Positions 28,385 to 37,886 of a stretch of 64,000 nucleotides of DNA are shown here, one piece after another. Position 1 is the first letter of the stretch. Every line of letters starts with the position of its first letter. The position numbers and the translations under genes are program-made. The stretch is from FEB-10 sp963710645 (GTDB lineage: Bacteria; Acidobacteriota; Thermoanaerobaculia; Thermoanaerobaculales; Sulfomarinibacteraceae). Below the pieces are notes generated by a model. The model searched no databases, had not been told where the DNA came from, and worked only from the letters and a program-made list of their open reading frames with translations. Where the stretch lies: contig CAVQBD010000009.1 of NCBI GenBank assembly GCA_963710645.1, positions 1,798,001 to 1,862,000 of the forward strand. Reading direction: 5' to 3'.

Positions 28385-28610
28385 CCCACCCACCCGCGAG
28401 GGGAGAAGGTGAGAAGGTGGGGAAGGGGAGGTGGGCGGACATCCGATCTTCCAGGACTCCGAACCTGGGGGGCGCGTGGTCGTGCTGCGCTCGGTGAAGT
28501 CCGGATTCAGTCGAGGGTTCCTGGCGGTCCAGTCGAGAGCGCGCGGTGACATCTACGCCCGTCCAATCCGATCGTGTCGCCCTTTCACCTTCTCACCTCC
28601 CCCCAGTGTG
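28385..28610. repeat. Inverted purine/pyrimidine repeat in the rpsU upstream gap
   Basis: The 439 bases between rpsU and the lipoprotein gene have no gene. Purine-rich GAGAAGGTG units near 28395-28425 are mirrored by CTTTCACCTTCTCACC near 28580-28605. A CCCACCCACCCG block lies at the left edge. Confidence 0.6.
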
Positions 28611-28630
28611 TCGGATTTCCGGGTGAGGGT

Positions 28631-28658
28631 CAAAAAAACGGGACGCTGGGCGTCCCGT
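28631..28658 (-). terminator. Intrinsic terminator of the BamE-like lipoprotein gene
   Basis: The minus strand reads ACGGGACGC-CCA-GCGTCCCGT followed by seven T residues, 26 bases after the stop codon. Confidence 0.93.
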
Positions 28659-28683
28659 TGTGTGTCGCATGCTGTTGTTTGGT

Positions 28684-29478
28684 CTACTCGACGACCTTTG
28701 TCTTGATGGCGTCATAGTTCTTGTTGTAGACCGTGTCCGTCTTCATCTTGAAATAGATCGCCGCCGCGCCACCGTCGGGCTTGCGGTAGAGCCAGGTTTC
28801 GACGCCGCGTTTTTCGTCCGTCTGGATGTTCTGGTAGTAGGGAACCCCAGCCACGACTTTGACCTCTTCCTTGGTCATTCCCTTCTTGACCTCGTCGAAC
28901 CGCTCCTGGTTGATGAAGCGCCAGTCGTTCAGCCACGCGATCTTCTCGTCGATTCCGCCGTAGATGTCGAGCCCGACTTGCTCATAGAGCGAGCTCGCGG
29001 CGTACAGGTGATCGATGGCCTTGGAGTAGTCCCCGGCCTGGGTCACCATGTCTTGGGCGACGAGGATCGCTTCCATGCTGTAAATGTCCAGAGCCTGCTG
29101 GGTCTCCGGAGCGTCCGGATATTCATTGAGTGCGGTTGTGAGGAACTCCGCCAGGTTGCCCTCGACCTCTTCGAAGGCCTCTTCCTCGGTGGCGGCGAGT
29201 TCCTCCACTTTGAGCGCGCCCTCCTCCAGGACCAGCTTCTGCTCGTCGGTCAGTTTCTTTTCGTCGAGGGCCTTGAGCTCCTCGAGACCCGCGACCTGGG
29301 TTTCGAGGTCGGCGCGGATGTCGGTCAGGACCGCGTACTGCTCCTGGATCAGGGCGAATTGTTGCTGCAGTTCAGCGAATTTGAGCTCCTCCTCGCTGGG
29401 ACCTCTTGAACAACTGACAAGGAAACCGCTCACCAGAATGACGATCAGGGCGCACGGCAGGACGCGGATGGATTTCAT
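28684..29478 (-). CDS. Lipoprotein with coiled coil and BamE/SmpA-like domain
   Basis: This 264-residue lipoprotein has a signal peptide with lipobox LVSC (Cys23). A coiled coil follows (about residues 28-110, rich in Glu/Leu), then a helical segment with TPR-like spacing (DYSKAIDHLYAASSLYEQVG). The C-terminal domain GMTKEEVKVVAGVP...ETWLYRK has the SmpA/OmlA (BamE) fold pattern. BamE belongs to the outer-membrane protein assembly complex, but the fold is shared widely, so the role here is open. A strong GGGAGGAG site precedes the ATG, and it has its own terminator. Confidence 0.8.
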   Translation of the reverse strand: MKSIRVLPCALIVILVSGFLVSCSRGPSEEELKFAELQQQFALIQEQYAVLTDIRADLETQVAGLEELKALDEKKLTDEQKLVLEEGALKVEELAATEEEAFEEVEGNLAEFLTTALNEYPDAPETQQALDIYSMEAILVAQDMVTQAGDYSKAIDHLYAASSLYEQVGLDIYGGIDEKIAWLNDWRFINQERFDEVKKGMTKEEVKVVAGVPYYQNIQTDEKRGVETWLYRKPDGGAAAIYFKMKTDTVYNKNYDAIKTKVVE

Positions 29479-29715
29479 GGCTCCTCCCTTCGGGAGGCAA
29501 CGCTAACAAATCTGAGGCCGACTGACAATGTCTGACGAACAGTTAGGGGTTCCACATCGGGAAAATTACGATGATTTTAAATGAGATGATATCGCAAATT
29601 AACTCTCGTGATTGAGAGACGCTTGTCCGTCAGAATCGGGCACTGCGGACGGGTTCCTTGACGCACCTTCATGGGGGCGGTGATAATGCCTAGGGAATGC
29701 ACAGCTGGAGGCCAC
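29479..29715. promoter_or_regulatory. AT-rich divergent intergenic region
   Basis: These 237 bases separate the divergent lipoprotein and GAF-protein genes. The stretch around 29560-29615 is markedly AT-rich for this genome and must contain promoters for both directions. I could not assign boxes with confidence. Confidence 0.4.
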
Positions 29716-31155
29716 ATGGACCCGTATGACACCATTGTCGAGCAGCTCGAGGGAGCTCAGGAGCAGGGACTGAAGTCGATCAGGAACCGGCTCGAAGCCA
29801 TTCTCGAAAGCCTCGACCAGGTTTCGTCGTCGATCAGGGAGGAACTGCCGTCGGACGGCGAGGAGGTCTTCCCGCTGGGCGACCTGACCTCCACGGTGGC
29901 GGGACTGCGTGAGGCGGCTCAGGAGGATGTCGCGCCGCCGCCGGTGCTGACTCTCGGCGGCCTGAGGGAACTCGACAGCGCACAGAGTCAGTCCGACCTC
30001 CTCCGCGGCCTCCTCGGATCACTGGGCAACCACGCTGCCCGGGCGGTGGTGTTGGTTTTCCGGCCGGACGACGTGAGCGCATGGAGCGCCATCGGCTTCG
30101 GTGATGCGGGGGGACTGGAGCAGTGGACGTGCGCAAAGACGGATTCCCTGCTCTTCGAGGACTTCACCGAAAATCCACGGCCGCGGGGTTTCCTCCCGGC
30201 GGACGATCCAGTTTTCTCCCGTTGGCTCGGAACTGAGACAGAGCCCCTCGAAGCTCTGCTGGTACCCGTCAGCCTGCGCGGCAAGACCATGGGTGCGGTG
30301 TACGCCGATCGTCTCGAGGGGGCGCCGTGGGATCCGGATGCCATCCAGGTCTTGGTGGCTGTCAGCTGCTGGATGATCGACACCCTCAAATACCGTGCGG
30401 CGTCCACATCGCCCATGCTGGCCGAGATCGCCGGTCTGGAGCGGGCAGCCGCAGTGGTCGAGGATTCGGTCGAGGAAGCGGTGGCCGAGGAGGCTCTGGA
30501 CGGCGGTGCCGAGGTCGACGGGGGCATCGTGGACGAGGCGGGCGCCGCGTCGGCGGCGTTGGACGAAATGGCGGCCGAGCCGGACTTCGATCCATCGGCC
30601 ACGGTGCAGGTGGAGGCCGGCGAACCCAGCGACGAGCCAGCGGCTGAGGCCGAGATCGAACCGGATTTCGGGACGGCAGAGGAGGCGGAGCCGGAATTCC
30701 AACCGGAGTTCCAAGTGGAGGACGAGGCCGAACCGGATGTTTCCGATTCGACCCAGGCCGAGGCCGAGATGGACGATGAGCCGGCCCGAAGCGATGTGGT
30801 GGTGCCCATGCCCCCGCCGGTGGAGCCGGTCGTCCCGCCATCGGAAGTGAGTGAGCCCGAGGTCGCCGCCGGGCAAGAGGTGACCCGTCTATCGGCAGAG
30901 GACGAATCCCGCCACGAGGAGGCACGGCGATTTGCCCGCCTGCTGGTGTCGGAGATCAAGCTCTATAACGAGGACGCCGTGGATCGGGGTCGGCAGCAGA
31001 ACGACCTCTACGCCCGACTCAAAGAGGACATTGACCGCAGCCGTGAGATGTACGAGAAGCGAATTCCCCCGGAGATTCGGACTGCCCGTGACTACTTCCA
31101 CGAAGAATTGGTCAGGATTCTGGCGGACGGCGACTCCGGCGCTCTCGGCATGTGA
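29716..31155 (+). CDS. GAF-domain-like protein with acidic linker and conserved C-terminal helix
   Basis: 479 residues. A helical N-terminus is followed by a GAF-like domain at about residues 75-225 (ARAVVLVFRPDDVSAWSAIGFG...ALLVPVSLRGKTMGAVYADRL). A long Glu/Ala/Pro-rich low-complexity linker spans about 240-390. The conserved helical tail reads RRFARLLVSEIKLYNEDAV...LYARLKEDIDRSR. No output domain is visible, so it may be a sensor or scaffold. The ATG at 29716 has a TGGAG site; an earlier in-frame start at 29671 is less likely. Its stop overlaps the start of the lytic transglycosylase (GTGA). Confidence 0.65.
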   Translation: MDPYDTIVEQLEGAQEQGLKSIRNRLEAILESLDQVSSSIREELPSDGEEVFPLGDLTSTVAGLREAAQEDVAPPPVLTLGGLRELDSAQSQSDLLRGLLGSLGNHAARAVVLVFRPDDVSAWSAIGFGDAGGLEQWTCAKTDSLLFEDFTENPRPRGFLPADDPVFSRWLGTETEPLEALLVPVSLRGKTMGAVYADRLEGAPWDPDAIQVLVAVSCWMIDTLKYRAASTSPMLAEIAGLERAAAVVEDSVEEAVAEEALDGGAEVDGGIVDEAGAASAALDEMAAEPDFDPSATVQVEAGEPSDEPAAEAEIEPDFGTAEEAEPEFQPEFQVEDEAEPDVSDSTQAEAEMDDEPARSDVVVPMPPPVEPVVPPSEVSEPEVAAGQEVTRLSAEDESRHEEARRFARLLVSEIKLYNEDAVDRGRQQNDLYARLKEDIDRSREMYEKRIPPEIRTARDYFHEELVRILADGDSGALGM

Positions 31156-33107
31156 TTCAAGCCCGGTGGTCGGTGGTTCTTGCGGCGGCCCTGGTGGCCG
31201 TCGCTTGCGTTGAGGAGAGTGGGCGCCCAGCCGGGCCCTTTGAAGAAGACCGATTGACTCGACTGGATCGGGCCTTTGCCGTCAGACTAACGGATCCTCT
31301 TGCTGGCGCTCGATTGTTTGCCGATGCCGGCCCGGGAGCGACCCTGGAACGAGCCCGTCTCGAGGGATGGCTGGCTGCTCTGGAAACTTCTGGTGCCGGC
31401 GTCTCACAATGGCGCGAGGCCGCCTCTTGGCCGATGCCCGAGGATCTCGAGATTCGGGCTTTGCTCGGTCTGGCCCGCACCCTTGCTGCGGATGGTCAGA
31501 CGATCGAGGCCGTCGAGCTGCTCAGGGACGCCCCGGATTCCGGACGAGTCACGGCCGATCAGGAGCTGCTGCAGATTAACGATGGCCCGTGGCGGATCGA
31601 AGCCGCGTCGAGACTGGCTGTTGCCGCACCTCATCGTCTGCGTCTTGAAGCTCCCGAACTCGAAAAGGCGGCCGTCGCGAACCTCGATCCAGAGCTCCAC
31701 CTCGAGCGTTGTGCGAAGTGGCGGGCGGTTGGCGCTGCCGGCCGTGGGGCTGCCGAGCTCAGGCGGCACCGGTGGCGGGGCGAGATCGAGTACGACCGAC
31801 GGCTCGAGCTGGCTCGGTGTGAAGTGGCTTCAGGGAATCCTGGGCGGGCCATCGACTCGCTGCGGGGGTTGGGTTCGGACGATTCCGAAGCCGGAGTTAT
31901 TCGATCAGATGCCTACCGTCGTCGGGGCTGGCAGCGCTACCCGCGCGCCAGCGCCTCAAAGGCCTTTTCGACCTGTGTCGATTCGGCTGCCCGTGCCGCT
32001 GAGGGCGCGGGAGAAAACCGTGAACTTCGGATCATGGCCCTCCGACTGGTGGTGGAGTGTGGCACGGAGGCCGGGCGATTGGAGTTGGCACTCGAGTCCT
32101 GGTGGGCCCTGGAGGGGCTCGGCTGGCAGGATGATCGCCGGGAGTGGCTGGGTCGCCGGTTGGGCGTTGAGTTGGCTCGCGCCACCGGCGACAGGGGGGC
32201 GGTGCTTCGGTTGGCGTCTTCGCTTGCCGCCAACGAAAGGTGTCTCGAATTCTGGGCCGCTCTGGGATCTCCTGACCGAGATCAGCAACTTACGGCCCTC
32301 GCGTCGGTGGGTTTCCCCGACCTCTACAGCCGCTGGGCGCGAGAGATTCTTGATCTGGAGCCTCCGGCTTCTGTTCGTTTATCTGCGGCAGTGGTGCCGG
32401 GTCCTCCACCGGTGTCGGTGGCCTGGCTGATGGACCGCGATCAACTCGGCGAGGCGGCCGCAGAGTGGCGACGCATTCGGTCGCGGCGTCAGACGTGGTC
32501 GGCCGAGGGCTTGGCCGAAGCCGAACTCGCCGAACTCCGGGGTCGCCGTATGGAGGCCATCCGTGCCCTCAGGACCGCCATGCCCGAACTCGGGAAGGTG
32601 TCCATGGATCAGGTCCCGGCCAATGGAGTCCGGGCCTATCTGCCCCTTCAGTGGCAGGGGGCGATCCGCGCCGCCGCCGTGGCCTCAGATGTGGATCCCT
32701 GGTTGTTGGCGGGACTGGCTCGCCAGGAGAGCGGGTTTGTCGCTCATGCCCGCTCACCGAGAGGCGCGGTGGGGGTCATGCAGCTGTTGCCCAGCACTGC
32801 CAGTGGCCACGCCCGCGCTCTGGGTTTCGGGAGCAGACCGAATCTGCAGGATCCGGAGGTGAACATCAGCATTGGCGCCCGTGAGCTGAGCCGGCTGCTC
32901 CGCCGATTCGGCGCGGTGGAACCGGCGCTGGCGGCCTACAACGCGGGGGAGACACGAGTCCGGCGCTGGTGGCAACGGACACCCGACCGATACCGTTTCA
33001 CCGAGACGGTTCCGATTCCGGAGACCTACAATTATATCCGCCGGGTCACCTATCTCGCCGAGGCCTACCGACTGGTCTATGCGGAGGAATGGAGCGAGTC
33101 ACAGTGA
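31152..33107 (+). CDS. Soluble lytic murein transglycosylase, lipoprotein-like
   Basis: 651 residues. The N-terminal signal has a lipobox-like AVAC (Cys19). A long helical-repeat superhelix resembles the U-domain of Slt70. The C-terminal SLT domain contains LLAGLARQESGF (catalytic Glu in QES), SPRGAVGVMQLLPSTA and LAAYNAGETRVRRW. It cleaves peptidoglycan glycan strands to 1,6-anhydro products in the periplasm. The start GTG overlaps the upstream stop and its own stop overlaps the next GTG, which suggests translational coupling across three genes. Confidence 0.9.
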   Translation: MIQARWSVVLAAALVAVACVEESGRPAGPFEEDRLTRLDRAFAVRLTDPLAGARLFADAGPGATLERARLEGWLAALETSGAGVSQWREAASWPMPEDLEIRALLGLARTLAADGQTIEAVELLRDAPDSGRVTADQELLQINDGPWRIEAASRLAVAAPHRLRLEAPELEKAAVANLDPELHLERCAKWRAVGAAGRGAAELRRHRWRGEIEYDRRLELARCEVASGNPGRAIDSLRGLGSDDSEAGVIRSDAYRRRGWQRYPRASASKAFSTCVDSAARAAEGAGENRELRIMALRLVVECGTEAGRLELALESWWALEGLGWQDDRREWLGRRLGVELARATGDRGAVLRLASSLAANERCLEFWAALGSPDRDQQLTALASVGFPDLYSRWAREILDLEPPASVRLSAAVVPGPPPVSVAWLMDRDQLGEAAAEWRRIRSRRQTWSAEGLAEAELAELRGRRMEAIRALRTAMPELGKVSMDQVPANGVRAYLPLQWQGAIRAAAVASDVDPWLLAGLARQESGFVAHARSPRGAVGVMQLLPSTASGHARALGFGSRPNLQDPEVNISIGARELSRLLRRFGAVEPALAAYNAGETRVRRWWQRTPDRYRFTETVPIPETYNYIRRVTYLAEAYRLVYAEEWSESQ

Positions 33108-33505
33108 AGCAGATCGACATCAGGACAGAATCACGGCGCCAGATGGTTCCCATTACGTCAGAGGTCCAGAGGGTGGTGCGGGATCTGGGCATGGAGAGTG
33201 GGTTGTGTCACCTGTGGGTGCCTCACACAACAGCTGCGATCGTGGTCAACGAGAATGCGGATCCGGATGTGGCCCGTGACCTGCTCGCCGCCTACGAGGC
33301 CATGATTCCGGCCCTCCACTTCCGCCACGCCGAGGGAAACTCCGATGCCCATCTCATGGCGACCCTTCTGGGCAGTTCCATCACCCTTCCGGTGGAATCG
33401 GGGAGATTGCGGTTGGGCACTTGGCAGGGACTGTTCTTCGTCGAACTCGACGGGCCACGACAGCGCAAGATCTGGGTGAATGTGTTGAGGACTGTCGGGG
33501 CATAG
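33104..33505 (+). CDS. yjbQ: YjbQ/UPF0047 family protein
   Basis: About 133 residues. Family signatures are GLCHLWVPHTTAAIVVNENADP, HRHAEGNSDAH-type FRHAEGNSDAHLMATLLG, and LGTWQGLFFVELDGPRQRKI. YjbQ proteins show weak thiamine-phosphate synthase activity; the physiological role is unsettled. The GTG at 33104 overlaps the transglycosylase stop (GTGA) and gives the usual family N-terminus; an ATG at 33089 is an alternative. Confidence 0.88.
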   Translation: MKQIDIRTESRRQMVPITSEVQRVVRDLGMESGLCHLWVPHTTAAIVVNENADPDVARDLLAAYEAMIPALHFRHAEGNSDAHLMATLLGSSITLPVESGRLRLGTWQGLFFVELDGPRQRKIWVNVLRTVGA

Positions 33506-33577
33506 TCTCAATACTATTTATGCTCGATTGGTTATTTAGTCAATTATGCAAATAATTGAAAATAAATAACTTTTACC

Positions 33578-33608
33578 TTGACACTGCAATATTTAAGTCC
33601 ACAATAAG
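33578..33608 (+). promoter_or_regulatory. Candidate promoter of the multihaem cytochrome gene
   Basis: A perfect TTGACA at 33578-33583 lies in an unusually AT-rich gap (33506-33610). The best -10 candidate is AATAAG at 33603-33608 (19-base spacing). A GGAGG site and the ATG follow. Confidence 0.45.
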
Positions 33609-33628
33609 ATGTTGTGGAGGTACGTGTC

Positions 33629-35710
33629 ATGTTCGAATTGAGACTCTATTCACGTACCATGGCGGGTTCAATTTCAACCCTGGCTGTGGTTGCGTTGATG
33701 TTTGCCGCACTCACCTTGTGTGGCGGTGCCTGGGCCCAGGATGAAGCGGCTGTCGCCGACGAGGAGTACGAGGCCATCGACAGTTCGTTCTGCGCCGACT
33801 GCCACGAGGCCAGTGCCCATGGCAGTGCCTTTTCCGACGATCTGTCGCACTCGGTCCACGACGGACTCGATTGCCTGGACTGTCACGTGGACAAGGACAC
33901 GGTGCCCCATAGGGTGCTCGGTGATCCGTTTTACGTCGGATGCGAGGGCTGCCGGACCTGCCACGACGAGGCCTCCGAGCAGTATCAATTCCACGGCCGT
34001 TCCGAGCGGGGAACCTGTGAGGATATGCCTCACTGCAGCGATTGCCACGGCGATCACGACATCCTGCCTTCGTCGGTCAAACGCTCCACAACCCACCCCA
34101 CCAACCTGCCCCAGACCTGCGGCCAGTGCCACGAGAACCTAGACATCACCAAGAAGTACGAGATTCTGATCGACCACCCCATCGAGATTTACGAGTCCAG
34201 TGTTCACGGCCAGGCGACCATGGGCGGGGTGTATGTTGCGGCCAGCTGCAACGACTGCCATTCCACCGGCGGCACGGCCCACAAGATCCTCGGACCGGGT
34301 TCTCCCGAGTCGAGCATCAACCACTTCAATATTCCCTCCACCTGCGGCCAGTGCCACAAGGGCGTGGAAAACGACTTCTGGGAGGGGATCCACGGTAAGC
34401 TCGTCAAGCGTGGGGAGACCGATGCTCCGGTGTGCACCGACTGCCACGGTGAGCATGGCATCCTGTCGCCGGATGATCCGCGGTCCCCGGTTTCCAGCGC
34501 TAAGGTCGCAGAGATGACCTGCTCTCCGTGCCACGAGTCGGCGGTACTCAACGAGAAGTACGGGGTCGATACCGAACGACTCACCACATTCATCGATTCC
34601 TACCATGGCCTCAAGTCAAAGGCCGGTGACACCCACGTGGCCAACTGCGCCTCGTGTCACGGCGTCCACCGGATCCTGCCGAGCTCGGACCCGACGTCGA
34701 CAATTCACCCCGCGAACCTGAGGACGACGTGTGGGGAGTGCCATCCGAACATCACTGAGAAGATGGCGGCATCGCCGATCCACGGCGTTGGTGGCCAGGG
34801 ACTGCGCACTCCGGCAGCGGAGTTTATCGAGAAGGTCTACATCATCGCGATCACCATCATCATCGGGCTGATGATCCTGCACTGGCTGATCGATCTTATC
34901 CGCCACCTCGTCGACATCGCGACAAAAAGGCCACAGATCCAGAGGATGCGACCCGATGAGGTGGTCCAGCACGCATTGCTGGCGGTCTCGTTCATAACCC
35001 TGGTCGTCTCAGGTTTTGCCCTTCGTTATGACCAGGGGTTCGTCTCCCGCTTCTTCTTCGGCTGGGAAGGTGGATTCCAGGTCCGGGGCATCATCCATCG
35101 CGTCGCGGCTGTGGTCATGGTGTTCACGGTCATTTGGCACATGATCTTCCTCCTCACTCCGCGTGGCAGAAAGTTTTTCCTCGATATGCTCCCAGCGAAA
35201 AGGGACTTCGAGTTTTTTGGCCATCGAATTCTCCACAACCTGGGGATGAGGCCTGAATGGAAATGTAATCAGCGATTCAACTACGTTGAGAAGGCCGAGT
35301 ATTGGGCCCTGGTGTGGGGCACAGCCGTCATGGTCGTGACCGGCTTCATGCTGTGGTTCGATAACTTTGTGATCGCCATTCTTCCCAAGGGCTTCCTCGA
35401 TGTCGCACTCGTCATCCATTTCTGGGAGGCCTGGTTGGCGTCGCTCGCGATTCTTGTCTGGCACATGTACTCGGTGATCTTCCACCCACACGTGTATCCC
35501 ATGAACCCGAGTTGGCTGACCGGAACCATGCCCGAAGAGATGTATGAGCACGAGCATCCCGGCCACCTCGAGGAGGCACGCAGAAATACCCAGGAAGCGA
35601 TCGAGCGTCAGGTCGAGCGGAGTAAGCGTCGGGTCGGATCCGAAGAGACGTCAGACCGGGCCGGTGAGGACCACGACGACAAGCCAAAGGACGATTCCAA
35701 AGAACAGTAG
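33629..35710 (+). CDS. Undecahaem cytochrome c fused to membrane cytochrome b (CbcL-like)
   Basis: 693 residues. After a signal peptide (cleavage near AWAQ), the periplasmic half holds 11 CxxCH haem motifs: CADCH, CLDCH, CRTCH, CSDCH, CGQCH, CNDCH, CGQCH, CTDCH, CSPCH, CASCH and CGECH. The second half has five hydrophobic helices, several with His residues suited to b-haem (ILHWLIDLI, IIHRVAAVV, VIWHMIFLL, VIHFWEAWL, LVWHMY). A charged cytoplasmic tail ends it. The layout matches CbcL-type inner-membrane quinol oxidases of Geobacter, which pass electrons towards extracellular acceptors. It is a single gene without a linked porin-cytochrome cluster, so the electron acceptor is unknown. Confidence 0.88.
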   Translation: MFELRLYSRTMAGSISTLAVVALMFAALTLCGGAWAQDEAAVADEEYEAIDSSFCADCHEASAHGSAFSDDLSHSVHDGLDCLDCHVDKDTVPHRVLGDPFYVGCEGCRTCHDEASEQYQFHGRSERGTCEDMPHCSDCHGDHDILPSSVKRSTTHPTNLPQTCGQCHENLDITKKYEILIDHPIEIYESSVHGQATMGGVYVAASCNDCHSTGGTAHKILGPGSPESSINHFNIPSTCGQCHKGVENDFWEGIHGKLVKRGETDAPVCTDCHGEHGILSPDDPRSPVSSAKVAEMTCSPCHESAVLNEKYGVDTERLTTFIDSYHGLKSKAGDTHVANCASCHGVHRILPSSDPTSTIHPANLRTTCGECHPNITEKMAASPIHGVGGQGLRTPAAEFIEKVYIIAITIIIGLMILHWLIDLIRHLVDIATKRPQIQRMRPDEVVQHALLAVSFITLVVSGFALRYDQGFVSRFFFGWEGGFQVRGIIHRVAAVVMVFTVIWHMIFLLTPRGRKFFLDMLPAKRDFEFFGHRILHNLGMRPEWKCNQRFNYVEKAEYWALVWGTAVMVVTGFMLWFDNFVIAILPKGFLDVALVIHFWEAWLASLAILVWHMYSVIFHPHVYPMNPSWLTGTMPEEMYEHEHPGHLEEARRNTQEAIERQVERSKRRVGSEETSDRAGEDHDDKPKDDSKEQ

Positions 35711-36148
35711 TCGACGATCCACTACGCTGAAGCCTTCGGCCAAAGCGTTGTAATGAAGCAGTTGGCGGGCCCTTCTGGGCCCCGGGGCGCGGTGGTGATG
35801 TGGTTGGAGTTCCCCCCCAAATTCGAAATTCGGAACTCTCCCCACACCGGCGAGGTCCTGTGGTCCTGCGCGGTGCCTTTGGCACCTGGTCCTGAAGTCT
35901 CGGGGCTCGAACCCCAGGACCTCGAATCCCCAGGACCCCAGGACCCCAGAACTCACCCGTCCAGGTCCTTCGACTCGGTCGATCAGCTTCTTTGGTCTTT
36001 GTTCTCCGATCTGTGATCGGGCATGGGCACGGAGACGGACTCGGGTTCCCCGTCCCACACTTTCCACATCGGGTGGGTGGCGAGTCGGGTCCACACCTTC
36101 CACACCCTCGAACTGCGCTAGACTTACGCCCTGGAAGGAGCCCCAGTC
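35711..36148. other. Gene-free gap with inverted short repeats
   Basis: 438 bases without a gene. It contains an AAATTCG heptamer run near 35818-35838 and GGTCCTG units near 35860-35910, mirrored by CCCCAGGA units at about 35930-35955. The last 40 bases are promoter-proximal to the Trm112-like gene. Confidence 0.6.
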
Positions 36149-36397
36149 ATGGCCGTCGATCCAAAATTGCTGGAGATTCTTGTCTGTCCGGTGGACAAGA
36201 CACCCCTGGAGGTCATCGAGCTCCCGGAGGCGGTGCGCCGCCGATTGGTGGACAAGTACCGCGACCAATTCAAGGATGAGGAGCCCGTGGTGGAGATAGG
36301 GCTTGCATCGTCCGCCGGCCGGGTGTATCCGGTGGTTTCCGGTATACCGGTGATGCTGGTGGAGGACGCCCTCCGCCGGGACGAGATCGAGGGTTGA
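36149..36397 (+). CDS. Trm112-like / UPF0434 family small protein
   Basis: 82 residues. It opens DPKLLEILVCPVDKTPLEV and ends VYPVVSGIPVMLVEDA, the usual short bacterial Trm112-like fold. Only one of the zinc-ribbon cysteines is retained in CPVD, so metal binding is doubtful. Eukaryotic Trm112 activates methyltransferases; the bacterial role is unclear. A GGAAGGAG site precedes the ATG. It lies upstream of xseA on the same strand. Confidence 0.85.
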   Translation: MAVDPKLLEILVCPVDKTPLEVIELPEAVRRRLVDKYRDQFKDEEPVVEIGLASSAGRVYPVVSGIPVMLVEDALRRDEIEG

Positions 36398-36430
36398 TCC
36401 CGTCGGTCTCGCCGAACTGGTGCAGTAATC

Positions 36431-37867
36431 GTGAGTGACCGGACCTGGACCGTCTCCGCCCTGATCCGCGAGGTCAATTCGCTCCTCGAACAGGGATTCT
36501 CCGGCCTCCGGGTGGAGGGTGAGATCACCAACGTCTCGCGATCGGCCCGCGGCCACCTCTATTTCTCTCTCAAGGACGAGTCGGCATCCGTGGATGCTGT
36601 CATGTGGTCGAGCCGGGCCGGAGGGCTCAAGTTCGAGGTGGAGGACGGGCTCGCGGTCGTGGCCGCCGGTTCACTGACGATCTACCCCCAACGGGGTCGA
36701 TTCCAGCTCGTGGTGGAGGGTCTCGACCCTCAGGGTCTGGGTGCTCTCCAGCTTGCCTTCGAACAGCTCAAGAAGAAGCTCGAGACCGAGGGTCTGTTTG
36801 CCCAGGAAAGGAAACGTCCGATGCCCGCCCTGCCGAGCCGCGTGGGCATCGTGACCTCGCTTTCGGGAGCGGCTCTGCACGACATGTTGCGGGTGTTGAT
36901 GCGTTACCCGCACATCGAAGTCATCGTGGCGCCGGCGACGGTTCAGGGAGACGGGGCGTCCGCCGAGATTGCACACGCCATTCGGAGTTTGGCGGGGTCG
37001 GGTTTGGTGGACCTCGTGATCGTCGGTCGAGGCGGGGGAAGCCTTGAAGACCTGTGGGCCTTCAACGAGGAGGCTGTGGCCCGGGCGGTGGCCGACAGTG
37101 AGGTTCCGGTGATCTCCGGGGTGGGCCACGAAGTGGATTTCACCATCAGTGACTTCGTCGCAGACCTCAGGGCGACCACACCGACGCAGGCGGCGGAAAT
37201 GGTTGTGGCCCAACTGGAACGGCAGGAACGACGGCTCGACGACGCCTCGGCAGCGCTGAACCGTGAGCTCGGTCGAACCCACGCCATGGCCCGGGCTCGA
37301 CTCGGCGCCCTGGCGGGGTCCTCTGGGCTGGCTCGAGTTCCCCACCGGGTGAGTCTGTTGCGGGCGAGGCTGGATCGCGCCGCGAGGATCCGCCAGGTTT
37401 TTCAGGGGCTCAAGGAACGTGCGCATTATCGTCTCGATCGTGCGGCCGGGGTTCTCAGACGACTCCCGACCCGAGTGGCGGCGGGAGGCCACCGCCGGGT
37501 GGTGGACAGCCGCCGTCAACAGCTAGGTCAGCAGCTCGGCGCGCGGCTCGCACGGTCCCGTGACGCCTTGGCGGCCCACGAAAGGGCGCTCAATCACCTC
37601 AGTCCCAACAAGGTCTTGGAGCGAGGCTACTCGATCACCACGGTCGTCGGTGAGGCCCAGCCCCTTCGGGACCCGGCGAAGGTCCGACCGGGTCAGGAGC
37701 TGCTCACGACCCTCGCCAGGGGAGAGCTACGATCACTCGTGGCCAAGAGTGGGGCGGTCTCGCGAACTGGGAAGCGCAAGCCTTCGGACCAGGGATCGCT
37801 GTTTGATCAGGATCTCGGTGGGAGAACGCGAACCGATGACAATCAAACGAAGACCGATGACGAGTGA
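36431..37867 (+). CDS. xseA: Exodeoxyribonuclease VII large subunit
   Basis: 478 residues with the N-terminal OB fold (VEGEITNVSRSARGHLYFSLKDE) and the catalytic core (RVGIVTSLSGAALHDMLRVL, VIVGRGGGSLEDLWAFNEE, SGVGHEVDFTISDFVADLRA-type motif). A coiled-coil region and a C-terminal domain (VLERGYSITTV) complete it. With XseB it forms the enzyme that degrades single-stranded DNA from both ends. The start is a GTG. xseB follows after 19 bases. Confidence 0.95.
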   Translation: MSDRTWTVSALIREVNSLLEQGFSGLRVEGEITNVSRSARGHLYFSLKDESASVDAVMWSSRAGGLKFEVEDGLAVVAAGSLTIYPQRGRFQLVVEGLDPQGLGALQLAFEQLKKKLETEGLFAQERKRPMPALPSRVGIVTSLSGAALHDMLRVLMRYPHIEVIVAPATVQGDGASAEIAHAIRSLAGSGLVDLVIVGRGGGSLEDLWAFNEEAVARAVADSEVPVISGVGHEVDFTISDFVADLRATTPTQAAEMVVAQLERQERRLDDASAALNRELGRTHAMARARLGALAGSSGLARVPHRVSLLRARLDRAARIRQVFQGLKERAHYRLDRAAGVLRRLPTRVAAGGHRRVVDSRRQQLGQQLGARLARSRDALAAHERALNHLSPNKVLERGYSITTVVGEAQPLRDPAKVRPGQELLTTLARGELRSLVAKSGAVSRTGKRKPSDQGSLFDQDLGGRTRTDDNQTKTDDE

Positions 37868-37886
37868 CCAACGCTTGGAGTCTTAA

